A stretch of DNA of 64,000 bases from Escallonia rubra (GCA_033065855.1 JAVXUO010000473.1:186001-250000), one strand, 5' to 3'. Positions 36,601 to 48,207 are shown, counted from the first letter of the stretch. Made by a program: numbers and translations. Notes: generated by a model from the letters alone, not told the origin.

Positions 36601-37538
36601 AAAATTCTGCTATGCAGTAGTAGTGTCACCAATCGAGCTGCGTCCTTAACTAAAATATTGGGTATCTTGTGAAGGTTTATATTCAAAATCTAGAATATTT
36701 TGGTTAAACTGAAAGTTATTTTGGGTTTATATACCCATTAGTAGCAGATCTTGAAATTCTGGTGCTTGTGGTGCTTATGATGCTTATGGTGGTGCTGGAC
36801 GTTTTTGGCTATGTGATCTTAATAATATTGACATATTTGACGCTAAATTTGTTTGACAAGAATGAAAAATAAAACTAGTAAGAGTAATTAAATGAAAAAG
36901 AATAAAAGTACTAAATAATTAAATAATGCTTGTAATCGAATATTAGAGAAGTTTAGTACTTGGTAACAAATAAGAATAGTAGGAAAGCTTGTAGAATTTA
37001 GATAGAGAGTGTGAAGATTGGTATGAAAAATATGAAGAGGAGGGGGCGAATTTATAAAATTTTCAAACTTAACAAAAGATCTAACTACCCTTGAAAACTA
37101 GTCGTTTATAACTGTTGGGATGGTAAATATGTTAAAGTGCATAAAAGAGTTGTTGGAATAAGGTTGGACGAAAATACCCCTTAAACTAGCTGTTATGTAG
37201 CTGTTGGGGGGTGGTAAAAGTAGAACTCTCGGAACTTCTAACTATTGGAGGGAATCTTCATTTTTTATTTTTTTGAATTTTTAGGTCGGGCTAGATCTGG
37301 GCCTTTCGGACCGGGCCAAAAAAGGGGCAAGACCTGGGTTTTTTTTAGGGTCGGGCCATTTTAGGGCTTTGGACTGGACCTGACCCAGGCTTTTTTATGG
37401 GCGAGTCGGTCCTGTGCTTTTTTTCATAATAATTCAGCCTGGCCCTTGGCCCTATGGACTAGGGCCATCACTGTTCACCATGAGGGCCAGGCTGGGTCGA
37501 GCTGGCCCCTGGGTGGCCCCATCGTTTTGACATCTCTA

Positions 37539-38087
37539 GTTGCATGTGCATATCGTGAGAAATTCTATTATTATTTTATTTTAGTTTTGGCCGCTGAAGA
37601 TGATTTAACCCTTCTGATAGTTTATTGTCTCTCCTCATATCAACAAATTAGCTGGGTAAATCAACCCCAAAGATAAGTCCAAATGCAAAGAGTTCGGGTG
37701 ATGGTTGAAAGCAGTTTTAGCTCCCAATTAGAGGTCTATTAACGAAAAATTTTGGGGATCCAACTTGATGGATCTACCAATCGTCCAGGTATTTCTGCGC
37801 CTGACCATAAGAGGTACAAGATTAATATAGTATGCAGATGGGTTTGTGAAAAAGTAAGGCTATCTCGGACAACTGATTCAGTTTTACCCTCTCTCCTTAT
37901 TACCTTTCTATGTTATGGTGCACAATTTCCCTTTCTGATTGTGCAAAAAATTGACCAAAATATAGCCCAGTTTTGGGAGTTAGGTGAAATAACACAACGT
38001 TTGATCCTGTGGGGTGTCATGGCATACTCTTATCTCCCTATATATCTAAACCCGGGACACGAGGTCCTTTAATAAGTCCTTGCTAGC
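37539..38087. other. Unassigned sequence
   Basis: AT-rich sequence following the target duplication of the hAT element. No convincing gene or element ends are visible. Confidence 0.4.
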
Positions 38088-38345
38088 TAAAGAGAGATTG
38101 GATTTGGTTTGGTCCTTCGGCTCTTGTAACCAAGGTCTTTATGGCTGCTACTACACGAGAGTGTCCTTCCTTAATGCACCTTAGGCTCGGAACTGTGGGG
38201 CAGCAAATCTTAAAGCAAGGCTTGAGATAACAAGTTGGGGATGGTCGTTATATTTTTATATGGAAGGATTGGCTTCTGAAGGTGTCCCCAACCCAGATGG
38301 ATGCGTAAAAAACCGTGGCCAGTGAACACCTATGTGAATCAGACC
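38088..38345 (+). pseudogene. LINE reverse-transcriptase tail remnant
   Basis: The frame reads RDWIWFGPSALVTKVF, then LRLGTVGQQILKQGLR, a stop, then VGDGRYIFIWKDWLL. This pattern (LV.KVF...ILKQGLRW.VGDG..I.IWKD.WL) is characteristic of the region after the reverse transcriptase of plant LINEs. In-frame stops and the short length show an old fragment. Confidence 0.65.
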
Positions 38346-40258
38346 TTATCACCCCCAAACACTTACCCTTGTGATCCTGGTTAGGTGCTTCAGATCTTTT
38401 GGAACTATCCCCGGCAGAATTTTGCCACTATCCCTTCTAGATTTGGATTACCAAATTGTCCTGACTATGCTACATGCAAAATGGGCTCTTCTCAATCACT
38501 TTGACCTTCAAGTTTATTTAGTCAGCTTCCTTGGAGAGTCATCCTCTTTATACTTCCATAACTCCCTTATTTTGTTGAAATATTTGGCGTCTGTCGTCGC
38601 CAGCTAAAATACTTACCTTACTTGGCAGTTACTAGACACAGGCTTTCTATGCGATCAGAATCGGTAAAACAAGGTTGTAGCATGATAATATCTTGCGTGC
38701 TTTATCATTTACTCATGGAGACACACAACCACCTTTTCTAGCATGTGAGTGTTTATAGCCGGTGTAGTTTGGCATGCCTCTTGGGTCAGTTATGCTTTAA
38801 GCCAAATAATGTGATTACATGCCTGACATCTGATTACATGTTGCATGCCTTCATATGGATTGTAATTACACTTTGGTTTATTTGGTAACGACTGTAATGG
38901 TGTGATATTTCGTGAAGTAGATCCTATTTCCTGACACACACTGGCTAAAATTCAGGGTTTGGTCACCTCTGCTTGGCATACTCCTCATTTTCTGATAAGG
39001 CTTCACAAAATCAATCGGGTTAAACTTCATGTTCAGAAAAAAGGTTACCTTAATAGTTTTGTGCACTTTTATCCATCCTTCTACTCAACTCACATTTATG
39101 AGGAGAGCGACTGCAGTATGTCGATGTCTCTGGCATTATAGATTGCGGTCTTTTTGGAAGCTGGCTTTCTGTGGAGACGTTTTTTATAGAGACGTTTATG
39201 GTGATGATGATCTAAGCTCCAAGGCCAATGCAGTTCTTTTAGCATTTTCATGCTTCTCTGCTCACAAATGCTGTAACATTGTCTTATTGTTTCCACAGTC
39301 GATTCACTACGCAGATTATAACTAATGTTGGCACAGTTGATCAATAGTACCTCCCAATGTTTTTGACATAGCTTCCAGTAGTCGTATTTTGCACTCTGCA
39401 CATATTGCTGGAGGGAAAGACTAAATCCTGACTCAGGCGTTGGCATCATATACTAGTCGAGCTAGTCTTTTCGTGCATTTGCTTGATCCAACGCAGCTGA
39501 TATGCACTTTTGACCCATTCTGATGCTTACTGCGCTTTAGTATCTCATGATTTTTGGGGCCTACATCTACTTTTAATCTTTCGTTAAGGTATACGGATGC
39601 CTACGGATAAGGATGTCATCTGGTTAATTTTTATCTAATATCGTTTTATACGTTTTAAAACGTTTCTCAACTGTTTCACGATTTTACTATTTCCAACAAA
39701 AAGAAAGGTCGAGAGATTGATTCAACACAAAAATTATTGGAGAAGAGGTGCATACAATTTACTCCATATATTGACAGGCACTCGCAACAATTTAAGCATT
39801 CTAAATACAGATCCCAACATTTTGTAGGTGTGGACTGTAATGAGTTACATTGCCATTCATAGGCTTAATTGCACTTCGAAACATGCAAATTACTAAATGG
39901 ACAAGGGCAACAACATCTTTCCAAGTCTCAATCATCTTCACAACCATAGGCACTGAGGATGATTGACACTTAATACAAAAAAGAAAGAGCAACATTACTA
40001 CGTTTTTGAAACAATAGGCAACCCACAAATTTGAATCAAATTCAACCACATTCATTTCTGTTTAGTTTGAAGATGACAAACCTCACCGCCAAAAACCATG
40101 TCCAACCCAATTCCTTTTATCACCACCAAGGAAAATCCACGCCAACACAGAATCCTCGCCTCACCTTCACATTCTCTCAAACCTTAGTTACCAAAAACTA
40201 CCGCTACAACGGCCCTTTGAAATCAAATTTATGCGCAAAGTTTTCTTAAAATGATTAT
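38346..40258. other. Unassigned sequence between the LINE remnant and the LTR element
   Basis: Nothing identifiable. Short overlapping frames only. Sequence composition is ordinary intergenic. Confidence 0.4.
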
Positions 40259-40840
40259 CATATTGTTTGCGCTGCGGGGCAAACTCACAGTCGATTTGTG
40301 CACCTGAGGCATAATCAATTAAAAGTGTGGGATCCTGTTTTCCCCCAGGGCTTGTGGACTTCCTTAAACGTGAGAAACTTTGACAAACAAATAAAAATTG
40401 AAAGTAAAAGATTGTGCGCCCATAAAGGACAAAGAAAGCTTCTGATTGATTGTGAATGTTTACAAAGCAATATTCCCAAGTTAAAAAACTGAAGTTCCTA
40501 TCGATAGACAGCAAAAGTTTCTAAACATGAAAGGAAAAAGTAAGAAAAAGACTTGAAAAAGTCTTGATATGTCTGGTTGATTGATGATGATCCTTTCTGC
40601 TCCTTCTTGATCCACCATTTATACTACAAATTTTGTAGAAAATAACTATCACTAATTTAATGACAAACTACCCACTTAAAAAATAACTCCCACCACTTAC
40701 ATAATAACTACCTACTAATAAGTAACCAACTAAACTTATCACTTATCAATTGGAGCATATTTTCAGAAGTTAGAAAGTAACTTCCTGATTTGAATTCATT
40801 ATCATCTCTTTTACACAAATAAAAATTAATGCCATTTAGT

Positions 40841-41543
40841 CATAGTTATTAAAGGCGCAGCACACCTAAGGCGCAAAGGGTCCCTGAAACCTAAGCGCAA
40901 GGCGCACACGCACGCCTTTTTGAAGTGAGGCGCAAAATAAAAATAAATAGATATTAGTGCATTAAACCAATAAAATCACATAAAAATTTTCAGAACTTGA
41001 CAATTTAACAAACTTGAACACTAGAAAAAGTTTCAGATCTAATGAGAAGTAGTTGATCCTAATTAAATATGACAATGTCATCCTTATCATTAGTGAAGGC
41101 TAAAGTAACAATGTTTTCCTCAAAGGGGAATCATAGGCTCTAAATTTTTTAGAGATTCCTCCTTAATTTCATCTTCTTTGTCTATAAGGTGAAGTGAAGG
41201 AGGTTATTTATTTAAAAAGGAGTAACAATTGGAAACGAGACGCTAGCACATTGAACAACAATACGGCAATCGAGTGGCCAAGGATTTTGGGTTTTAGGTT
41301 TTAGGTTTTTTTGTGGTTTAGATATTAATTTGTTATGTTATGAAATAAAGAACAAAAAATAATGAATGGTTGAGATGATACCATGATGCAAAAAAACAAA
41401 AAATAGGATTTTGGGGCTTTTCTTTGCGCCTCCACCGCTGCCTTGCGCCTGGGCGCCTAGGCGCACGCCTTTTCGAAGGGGCTACGCCTAGCCCTAGGCG
41501 CAGGTTGTGCGCCTTGCGCCTAGGCGCGCCTTTGATAACACTG
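40841..41543. mobile_element. hAT-type MITE inside the 3' LTR
   Basis: Termini are CATAGTTATTAAAGGCGC and, reversed, CAGTGTTATCAAAGGCGC. The 8-bp target duplication CATTTAGT is perfect (40833-40840 and 41544-41551). The other LTR keeps the empty site, ATGACATTTAGTAGC, near 45272. Both ends are rich in GGCGC/GCGCC. No coding sequence is seen in its 703 bp. Confidence 0.92.
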
Positions 41544-41671
41544 CATTTAGTGGTATTTAATTAAAGACATGTCATTGTGAAAAAATTATTTGTTGGTGCA
41601 AACATTGCCCCCCGGCTCAATCTATTAAATACTTGAAAATTGCGAAGAGTCATGTCTTTTAAAGGGGTAGC

Positions 41672-42262
41672 ATTTTCTCACTATCGATAGACTTTCACGA
41701 TCGATGTATAGCCTTTCATGATCGATTGCCTTTTATCATCCATAGCCTTTCAAGATCGATAACCATGCACGATCGATAGCATTTTACAATCGATAGCATT
41801 GCACGATAGATATCATTTCACAATCGATAACCTTTCACGATTGATAGTCTCTAACTGTCGATAGACTTGTATTTTTCACTATCGATTGTGAAGAGTCATA
41901 TCTTTCAAAGGGAAAGCATTTTCTCACTATCGATAGACTTTCACGATCGATATATAGCCTTTCACGATTGATAGTATTTCACGATCAATAGCCTTTTATG
42001 ATTGATATTCTCTCACTATCAATAGGCTTGTATTTTTCACTATCGATTGTGAAGAGTCATATCTTTCAAAGGGAAAGCATTTTTTTCACTATCGATAGAC
42101 TTGCACTATCGATAGCCTTTCACAATCGATAAGCCATCTATTGGCTTAAACTGCACCATCTCTATTTTGCATATACCAGTATCAAGACAATATTCGCGAT
42201 CGATACACCAGTCACTATCGATAGGCTTGCATTCTTCAAAGTGAAAGCATTTTCGCTATTGA
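41672..42262. repeat. Irregular array of ATCGAT/CGATCG palindromic motifs
   Basis: About twenty variants of CACGATCGATAGC and CACTATCGATAG recur at irregular spacing of roughly 20-30 bp. A longer unit including GTGAAGAGTCATATCTTTCA repeats two to three times (near 41641, 41888, 42047). It lies in the 3' untranslated part of the LTR element. The spacing is too irregular, and the units too short and variable, for a CRISPR array. Confidence 0.8.
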
Positions 42263-42948
42263 TTAATTAGCTTTAGCTCTCCATATTTCGGTGTCAATGA
42301 CCACATTTGATTAGTCTAATGAACTTTCTCATACAAACAACATATAAATCATGCTGATTTATAAGCCATATAACCAAAATAAAACACTGGTGGGAATCGC
42401 AAATCTAATGTGGGTGTTGCATACTTAAATTTGATGAATTCAAAAATTTTCTAAACCCTTGTATCTTGGTATCCATTAAAATTGGAGTGATCTTCCATAA
42501 CAAATGGCTTTTTTAAAACATTTCTCAGTTATGTCATCATCTTGATTGGCCATCTTTCACATGATGATAAAATAGACTGTTGGTTTTAAACTTCCAGTGA
42601 TTTGGCATCATCTTCTTTAAAAAGAAACAATTGCCCTTTGCCCATTTTTAGAGCATCAATATGCCCAATAACACCATTTATTTTGCTCCTAGTGTAGAAA
42701 CGATTTTATAGTCTCGTGAGCCATTGATATGCCCTCCAGTAACACCATTTCCATTTTCTTTTGGTGCAACAACCAACTCATGGTCATAGTCTTGCCCTTG
42801 CTTAATGTTGATTGCACCGCCATCAATGACACTTGAGAAAGAAATGTTCTTCTCAACGGGTTTTGTCACGTTTGGCCTAAAAACGTGGTCATCTGCCAAG
42901 TCTAGCGCATTTACTTGGGGATCACTAATGTGCATATGATTACAAATT

Positions 42949-44153
42949 GGGCAAATTACACTTATATCCCTGAGGTTTGGGTATAATTACAGTCAAGGAC
43001 AACAAGTTTCAAAATGTAACATTCCGTGACCAAACACTTTTAAAATGTATCAGCCGTGTCCATCCGTTAGGGTTCCATCCAAAAATTGTATTTTTTGTAT
43101 GATGTCATAAATATGTATTTTTAAAATGACGATACTACCCTTGTACTGTATATATTGAAAAATATCTGTTTATTATTATATATGATTTATTTATCAGTTT
43201 TAGTTTTAGGATATTCTTGAAACCCTAATTTGCAAATTAGGATATTCTTGAATCCCTAATTTGGAAATTAGGATGTTCTTGAATCCCTAATTTGCAAATT
43301 AAGATTTTCTTGAAACCCTAATTTGCAAATTAGGGTTTTCTTGAAAAATATCCAATTTCAAATTAGGGTTTTCTTGAAAAATATCCAATGTTCAAATTAG
43401 GGTTTTTTTAAAAATATCCAATGTCTTCCCCGGCTAACTCGTCGGCAGCCCCTTCCCCTCACCCCACGCCGGCAGCCCATTCCCCTCGCCCCACGCCGGA
43501 AGCCTCCTCCCCTCGCCCCACGCCGGCAGTCCCTTCCCTCTTACCCGCCATGGTAGCCCCACTACCGGCAGCACACCCGGTCGCCGGCGACTAACTCCGT
43601 TCCCCGGCGCCTTCACCGAAATGCCCCTTCATCGTGCCTCTGCGAGCATCGCACCGATGCGATCGTGCCCTTACCACTGCAACCGTCCGATCAGCAGCCC
43701 GTCGTCGGCCAGCAACTCCGATCAGCAGCCCGTCGCTAGCCAGTAACTCCGATCAGCAGCCCCACGCTCCTTCACCGAGGGCCATCACCAACGCCTCAGC
43801 TGCCATCTCGAGGGAAGGCGACGCCGGCGACGGGAAAGGGGAAGGGGGGGGGGCGACGGGGAAGGGGAAGGGTGCGGCGACATGCGAAGGGTGCTGTCAG
43901 ACAGAAATGGCCAAATGGGTTGGGGGGGGGGGTGGGGGAAGTAATGACATTAATGGCATTAAAAATAAGAAGATGAAATAATGGCATTGAAAAATAAATA
44001 AGGTTCCAACTCAGGGGTAATAAAGTCTTTTCATTAAAACCGTTAGGGTTTTTAAGATTCCGTTTGGTCAATGGACATAAGTGTAATTTGTCCAAACTAT
44101 TGTCCTTGGCTGTAATTACCCCTAAACTTCAGGGATATAAGTGTAATTTGCCC
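42949..44153. mobile_element. MULE inside the LTR element, perfect 9-bp target duplication
   Basis: Ends are inverted repeats starting GGGCAAATTACACTTATATC at both termini. The 9-bp duplication TTACAAATT is identical at 42940-42948 and 44154-44162. The 1205-bp element carries no transposase. The interior has a palindromic tandem repeat (43217-43410) and a GC-rich minisatellite (43440-43600), then a GC-rich zone to 43960. Open frames in the GC-rich zone look compositional. Confidence 0.93.
43217..43600. repeat. Two adjacent minisatellites in the MULE
   Basis: 43217-43410 repeats CCCTAATTTGCAAATTAGG with TTCTTGAA spacers at about 30-bp intervals; the unit is itself palindromic. 43440-43560 repeats a 24-27-bp unit CCTCGCCCCACGCCGGCAGC, which read on the minus strand gives a Leu-Pro-Ala-Trp-Gly-Glu-Gly periodic frame. 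Confidence 0.8.
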
Positions 44154-44645
44154 TTACAAATTTTATCCCCATACCCACTAGCACTGCCCAACAATTGGCC
44201 AAATTGTATACAAGGGTTAACCACTAATTTCTAACCATTTATCTAAGGCAGTTGTTGAAAGTAGGAATTCAACTTTTTCTTTCATCCATCTAACTTCATC
44301 TAAAATATCCTTCGAGAATGCCGGCAGATAATCTAAACCATTGTATCTTCTTATGTGATTTTCTAGCCTTCATAACTCCTAAACTGTGTCTACCAAAATA
44401 GTTGGTAAAACAGGCAAATTATAATTTGCATTCACGCAAGTAAGAAGATTAGCCCAAATTTCTCTTAAATCAATCAGCATTGTATTCATATAAGTTGCAA
44501 ACACAAACCGTTGCTCGTTTCTAGGCACTGAAGATGCCGATCTATGGCCTCTCATCAAATCAACACAAAAATTGGCGCTAAATTGTTCAAATCGGGCCTG
44601 AAATTTCAAGGATTTGCTTGGAAACATATTGTTGACATTTTTCAC
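44154..44645 (-). pseudogene. Coding-like remnant in the LTR element body, function unknown
   Basis: Just downstream of the primer-binding site, the minus strand is open for 88 codons (MFPSKSLKFQARFEQFSANF..., MRGHRSASSVPRNEQRFVFA) and after two stops continues with RRYNGLDYLPAFSKDILDEV. The position corresponds to the start of gag, but I recognise neither a Gag motif nor a host family; it could be a captured gene. A further 85-codon frame lies across the MULE at 42678-42935. Confidence 0.4.
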
Positions 44646-45336
44646 TTTTATATTAAAAGGGTCCCACCGAGCGTGCCAATGTTTGCGCTGCTGGAAAAAC
44701 TCACAATTGATTTGTACACCTGCGGCACAATCGATTAAAAGAGTGTGATCTTTTTTATCCCTAGGGCCTAAGACTTCCCTGAAAGTGAGAAACTTTGACG
44801 AACAAATGAAAATTGCATGTAAAAGACTGCGCGCCCATAAATGACAAAGAAAGCTTCGATTGATTGTAAATGTTTACACAATAATGTTCCCAAGTCTGGA
44901 AATTGAACTTTCTATCGATAGGCAGCCAAAACCTCTAAACATGAAAGTAAAGAAAAAGACTTGAAAAATTCTTAATATGTCTGGTTAATTGATGATGATC
45001 CATTTCGCTCCTTCTTGACCCACCATTTATACTATAAATTTTGTAGAAAATAACTACCACTGCAAGACAAACTACCCACTTAAAAAATAACTCCTTACCA
45101 CTTACATAATAACTACCCACTAATAAGTAATCAACTAATCATATTGAATTTATTATCATCTCTTTTACACAAATAAGTTACCAACTAATCAATTGGAGCA
45201 TATTTTCAGAAGTTAGAAAGTAACTTCCTAATTTGAATTTATTATCATCTCTTTTACACAAATAAAAATTAATGACATTTAGTAGCATTTAAGTAAAGAC
45301 ATGTCATTGTGAAAAAATTATTTGTTGGTGCAAACA

Positions 45337-45555
45337 CATATAAATCTAGAAAACACAGGTAGAGAGAGCAAAATTGATCAATCTACATATTTATGACCAC
45401 ATTTAATTATGTGTGTGTGTGTGTGTGAAAGTCGAAATTGAGAAAATGTGTCTACGTCAGTACTTACGTGGACATCCGCTTCTTTTGCCACGTGAATAAA
45501 TAAATTTAATTTAATATATATTACTTTTTCTTTTTTGTCACATGTTTTATCTCAT

Positions 45556-45614
<59 letters not shown>

Positions 45615-46403
45615 GATATATATATATATATATATAATAAGCATACCTAAAATCTTAACCTTAAATCGTGCCTTATTCCGTTCATTTTCTCTCTCACGTT
45701 CACACATGTTTATCACTTTCTTCCTCTCTCTCGCACGCTCTTCTTCCTCTTCTCTTTCTCTCTTAAATAAGCAGAAATCAATTGCCTTATCCCTTTCATT
45801 TCCTCTCTCTAATCGACCACCTCCTCTATCTACCCCTGAAATCTTGCCCTTACTCAATCTTTAATTAAGTTCAAAAACATTATAGCCTTAAAACTCTCCA
45901 CAATTATCTCATTATATAATTTATCAATTTCGTTCAATAAGAGGAACACTCATGTATACGCATCTTCTTCACCACCGACCCAACAATTAGCGTTCCAATT
46001 GACGATGAGTAATTCAATATTTTTTTTGCTTCTCTTTGTCAATTTCGGTTTTCTGTTTCTGACGGTTCATTATTAGTTGAATTAATGTCATACAGTTTAT
46101 TAATTTATTAATCATGATCTTACTTTGAGGAGAGCATGAACTCTTTTCCGGAAAAAGTTCCCTCAGAGATCCTAGCACCAATGTTAGCCAGGTCCTGGAT
46201 CAGTGCGTTGAGAGGTTCAACGCATCGTCCATCAATTACGCAGCCGCAAGCTATTCTCTCGAGCCCTCCAGGTTCCCATTTTTACCCCTTCCTGGCTTTC
46301 CTTGAAATGCTTCTCCTAACCTTCTTCTCATTACTTGGATAACTTCCGCAATGCCCACGAAAACATTCGAACCAACCCTTCTCCAAATATAAACAGGGCA
46401 ATA
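45337..46403. other. Intergenic sequence with microsatellites
   Basis: GT repeat at about 45410-45427, then CT and TA tracts at about 45559-45636. No supported gene. The frames at 45588-45857 and 46136-46342 are products of the repeats or chance. Confidence 0.5.
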
Positions 46404-46808
46404 TGGTCTCCTCCTTGTGGTAATTAGGTTAAGATAAATTTTGATGCTGTGATTTTTAGGAAGGAAGGAAGTATGGGATGTGGTGTTATTGTGCGGGACT
46501 CAGCAGGGAGCATCCTAGCAGCGCTATCCAAAAATATTTACGGAATAATGGACCCTGAATACGCTAAAGCTATCGCAGCAGGCGAGGCTGCCATGTTTGG
46601 CTACGACTGTGGATTCAACTTCGTGCAAATGAAAAGGGATGCAATTTTAATCATTAATGCTCTAAACTCATCGAAGGAAAATTTGACCGCAATATGGGGA
46701 ATAATTGATGGTGTGAAACGGATTGCCCACTGTTTCGACTCATGTACTTTTCAACACATCAAACGGTCAGGTAATGAAGCCGCTCATGGATTGGCTAAAT
46801 TTGCTTGA
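46404..46808 (+). pseudogene. RNase H-like (RVT_3) domain remnant
   Basis: The frame reads WSPPCGN, a stop, VKINFDAVIFR, then GCGVIVRDSAGSILAALSKN, AKAIAAGEAAMFGYDCGF and IKRSGNEAAHGLAKFA followed by TGA at 46808. WxPP..VKIN.D, the AxxAGEAA acidic motif and the terminal RxxNxAAHxLA are the hallmarks of the plant reverse-transcriptase-like RNase H family found in LINEs and derived host proteins. The in-frame TAG and missing upstream domain suggest a LINE-derived fragment, though a domesticated single-exon gene starting at 46449 (119 codons) is possible. Confidence 0.7.
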
Positions 46809-47492
46809 GGCAATTGTTTGGATAGGAGAGGTAACACCGGTTGTAATGCCCTCCATCCTCAAGGATTATGACTTTTCAATCAATAATATCGTTACCTTCA
46901 ACAAAAAAAAACCTTCTTCTCTAAAAAGAACATTAAACGACAAAAACTGAGAAAAAAAGTGAAGTATTATTATATTTGGAATGTTCGAATTATACGTAGC
47001 AATTTACAATAGAAAAGGCTAACATGTTATTTGATAGGCGCCTGAAAAGAGATATAATGTCATAGACATTAGGATTTTGAGACAGGGTATGAAGTCAAAG
47101 ATTGAGAATACGGAAGGAATTACTTTTAGCATTTAATGGTAATGAGATACTTTAGGAGATGACCGGATCATTTAGAAAATGCTGATTTTGTGTAAAATCA
47201 GCTTGTCTAAACTTTTTGTGGCTTCTGATTTTGTGTAAAAAAAAAAAAGTGTGTCTGCTAGCCGGGTATTTATGATGTTTAGGTCATAACTGATTTGGTT
47301 TTTGTACAGACCAGGTTAGAGCGTATATGCTGTTTGAGTTCCTGTTCATCATCAATCAAGTATGATTATATTATTGTATCGAGATTGACAAAGTCACGTT
47401 ACAAAAGGTTCATCTATGCCCTACGGTTAGAGTTTGAGCTATATTTTAATCTCCCTGTTAACAGTTCGTGAATGCATTACAAAAGGTTCAAG

Positions 47493-47627
47493 GGAACCAA
47501 TGGGGTTGGTTGAGTTGGCAAGGGGCCTCGAGGAGTGACCTCGAGGTCCCGTGTTCGATTCCTCCCCCCTGCGGTTACCCATATTTACAGTTCTATTATT
47601 TTCTTTTGGAAAATTCAAAAAAAAAAA
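47493..47627 (+). mobile_element. tRNA-derived SINE with target duplication
   Basis: An internal Pol III promoter is present: A box TGGTTGAGTTGG at 47507-47518 and B box GTTCGATTC at 47553-47561, both matching consensus. The 3' end is an A tract. The element is flanked by the 12-bp direct repeat AAAAGGTTCAAG (47481-47492 and 47628-47639). Length is about 135 bp. Clean flanks point to a relatively young copy. Confidence 0.88.
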
Positions 47628-48207
47628 AAAAGGTTCAAGATTTTAGACACTTAAAAGTTTTTTGTGAAAAATATTGACCATTGTTAGACATGTTTAGTAA
47701 AGTTAAAAGGTTGCTGCTGAAAATGGTCACTAAAGATTTTTTTTACAAAAATGTCACCAGCAATATTTAGTGGCAATTAATGGTTACTCTTTGTAGGTTT
47801 GTATGCTACTATTACTACATCGATATTGAATTACAATATCAAATTGAAAAACATTTCATGAGTCGATCTATGTATGAAGCCACTTTTTATAACTTATACA
47901 ATCTCAAATTTGGACGTTTCTTCCCCCTTTTTTTTTCCCGTTCCATTCTTATTTGAAACACCGACAGATATCGGTTGGTCACGGATAAGTATATAGTCAA
48001 ACTTCTGAGAAATGAAGGAGAAGAGTAAATAAAAGGTAAGGAAACATATAAGGCAAAAAAGCACCAGGTACAGGATGTGGAATATGTAATCCACGTCTTC
48101 TTTCTACCAAGGAACTGGTGCACTATTTGGAAAAGGGAGGACATGAACAAAAGCAAGCCCAACACATGAAACAGAAGGCAGAAGAAAATTGCAATTACTG
48201 GCATTTA

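Larger units (their letters stand above)
19837..37538 (-). mobile_element. hAT element (family A) interrupted by a nest of other elements
   Basis: The left end reads TAGAAGTGTCAATGGG, the reversed right end TAGAGATGTCAAAACGATGG, and the flanks are GTTGCATT (19829-19836) and GTTGCATG (37539-37546), a 7-of-8 target duplication. The termini and coding remnants match those of the hAT at 54690-63082, so the two are one family. The coding strand is minus: C-terminal pieces lie at 20340-21988 and the N-terminal BED finger at 36391-36600. The 14.4 kb between them is later insertions, leaving a hAT of about 3.3 kb. Subterminal zones are rich in GGGCC/GGCCC. Confidence 0.85.
40264..45336 (-). mobile_element. 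Non-autonomous LTR retrotransposon, minus orientation, with nested insertions
   Basis: Two LTRs in the same orientation flank the element: 44680-45336 (5' LTR, 657 bp) and 40264-41605 (3' LTR, about 630 bp without a 703-bp insertion). Read on the minus strand they start TGTTTGCACCAACA and end GCGCAAACA. The target duplication is a perfect CATAT (40259-40263 and 45337-45341). A primer-binding site, TGGCACGCTCGGTGGGAC, lies at 44661-44678 and the polypurine tract GGGGGGCAA at 41606-41614. Without the inner MULE the body is only about 1.9 kb and shows no reverse transcriptase, so it must be moved in trans. Closest class: TRIM/LARD-type or TR-GAG-like element of probable Gypsy affinity. Confidence 0.9.

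Noticed and set aside
41672..42262. CRISPR-like array
   Set aside because: Motifs are short, palindromic, irregularly spaced and variable, with no constant repeat or unique spacers, and the DNA is plant nuclear.
43434..43981. Coding regions on both strands in the GC-rich zone
   Set aside because: Frames arise from a tandem GC minisatellite inside a MULE and overlap each other on opposite strands.
45588..45857. Arg/Glu-rich minus-strand frame
   Set aside because: Produced by CT-rich low complexity and an adjacent TA microsatellite.
47493..47627. Functional tRNA gene
   Set aside because: A and B boxes are present, but the sequence does not fold as a tRNA, ends in an A tract and has target duplications, so it is a SINE.
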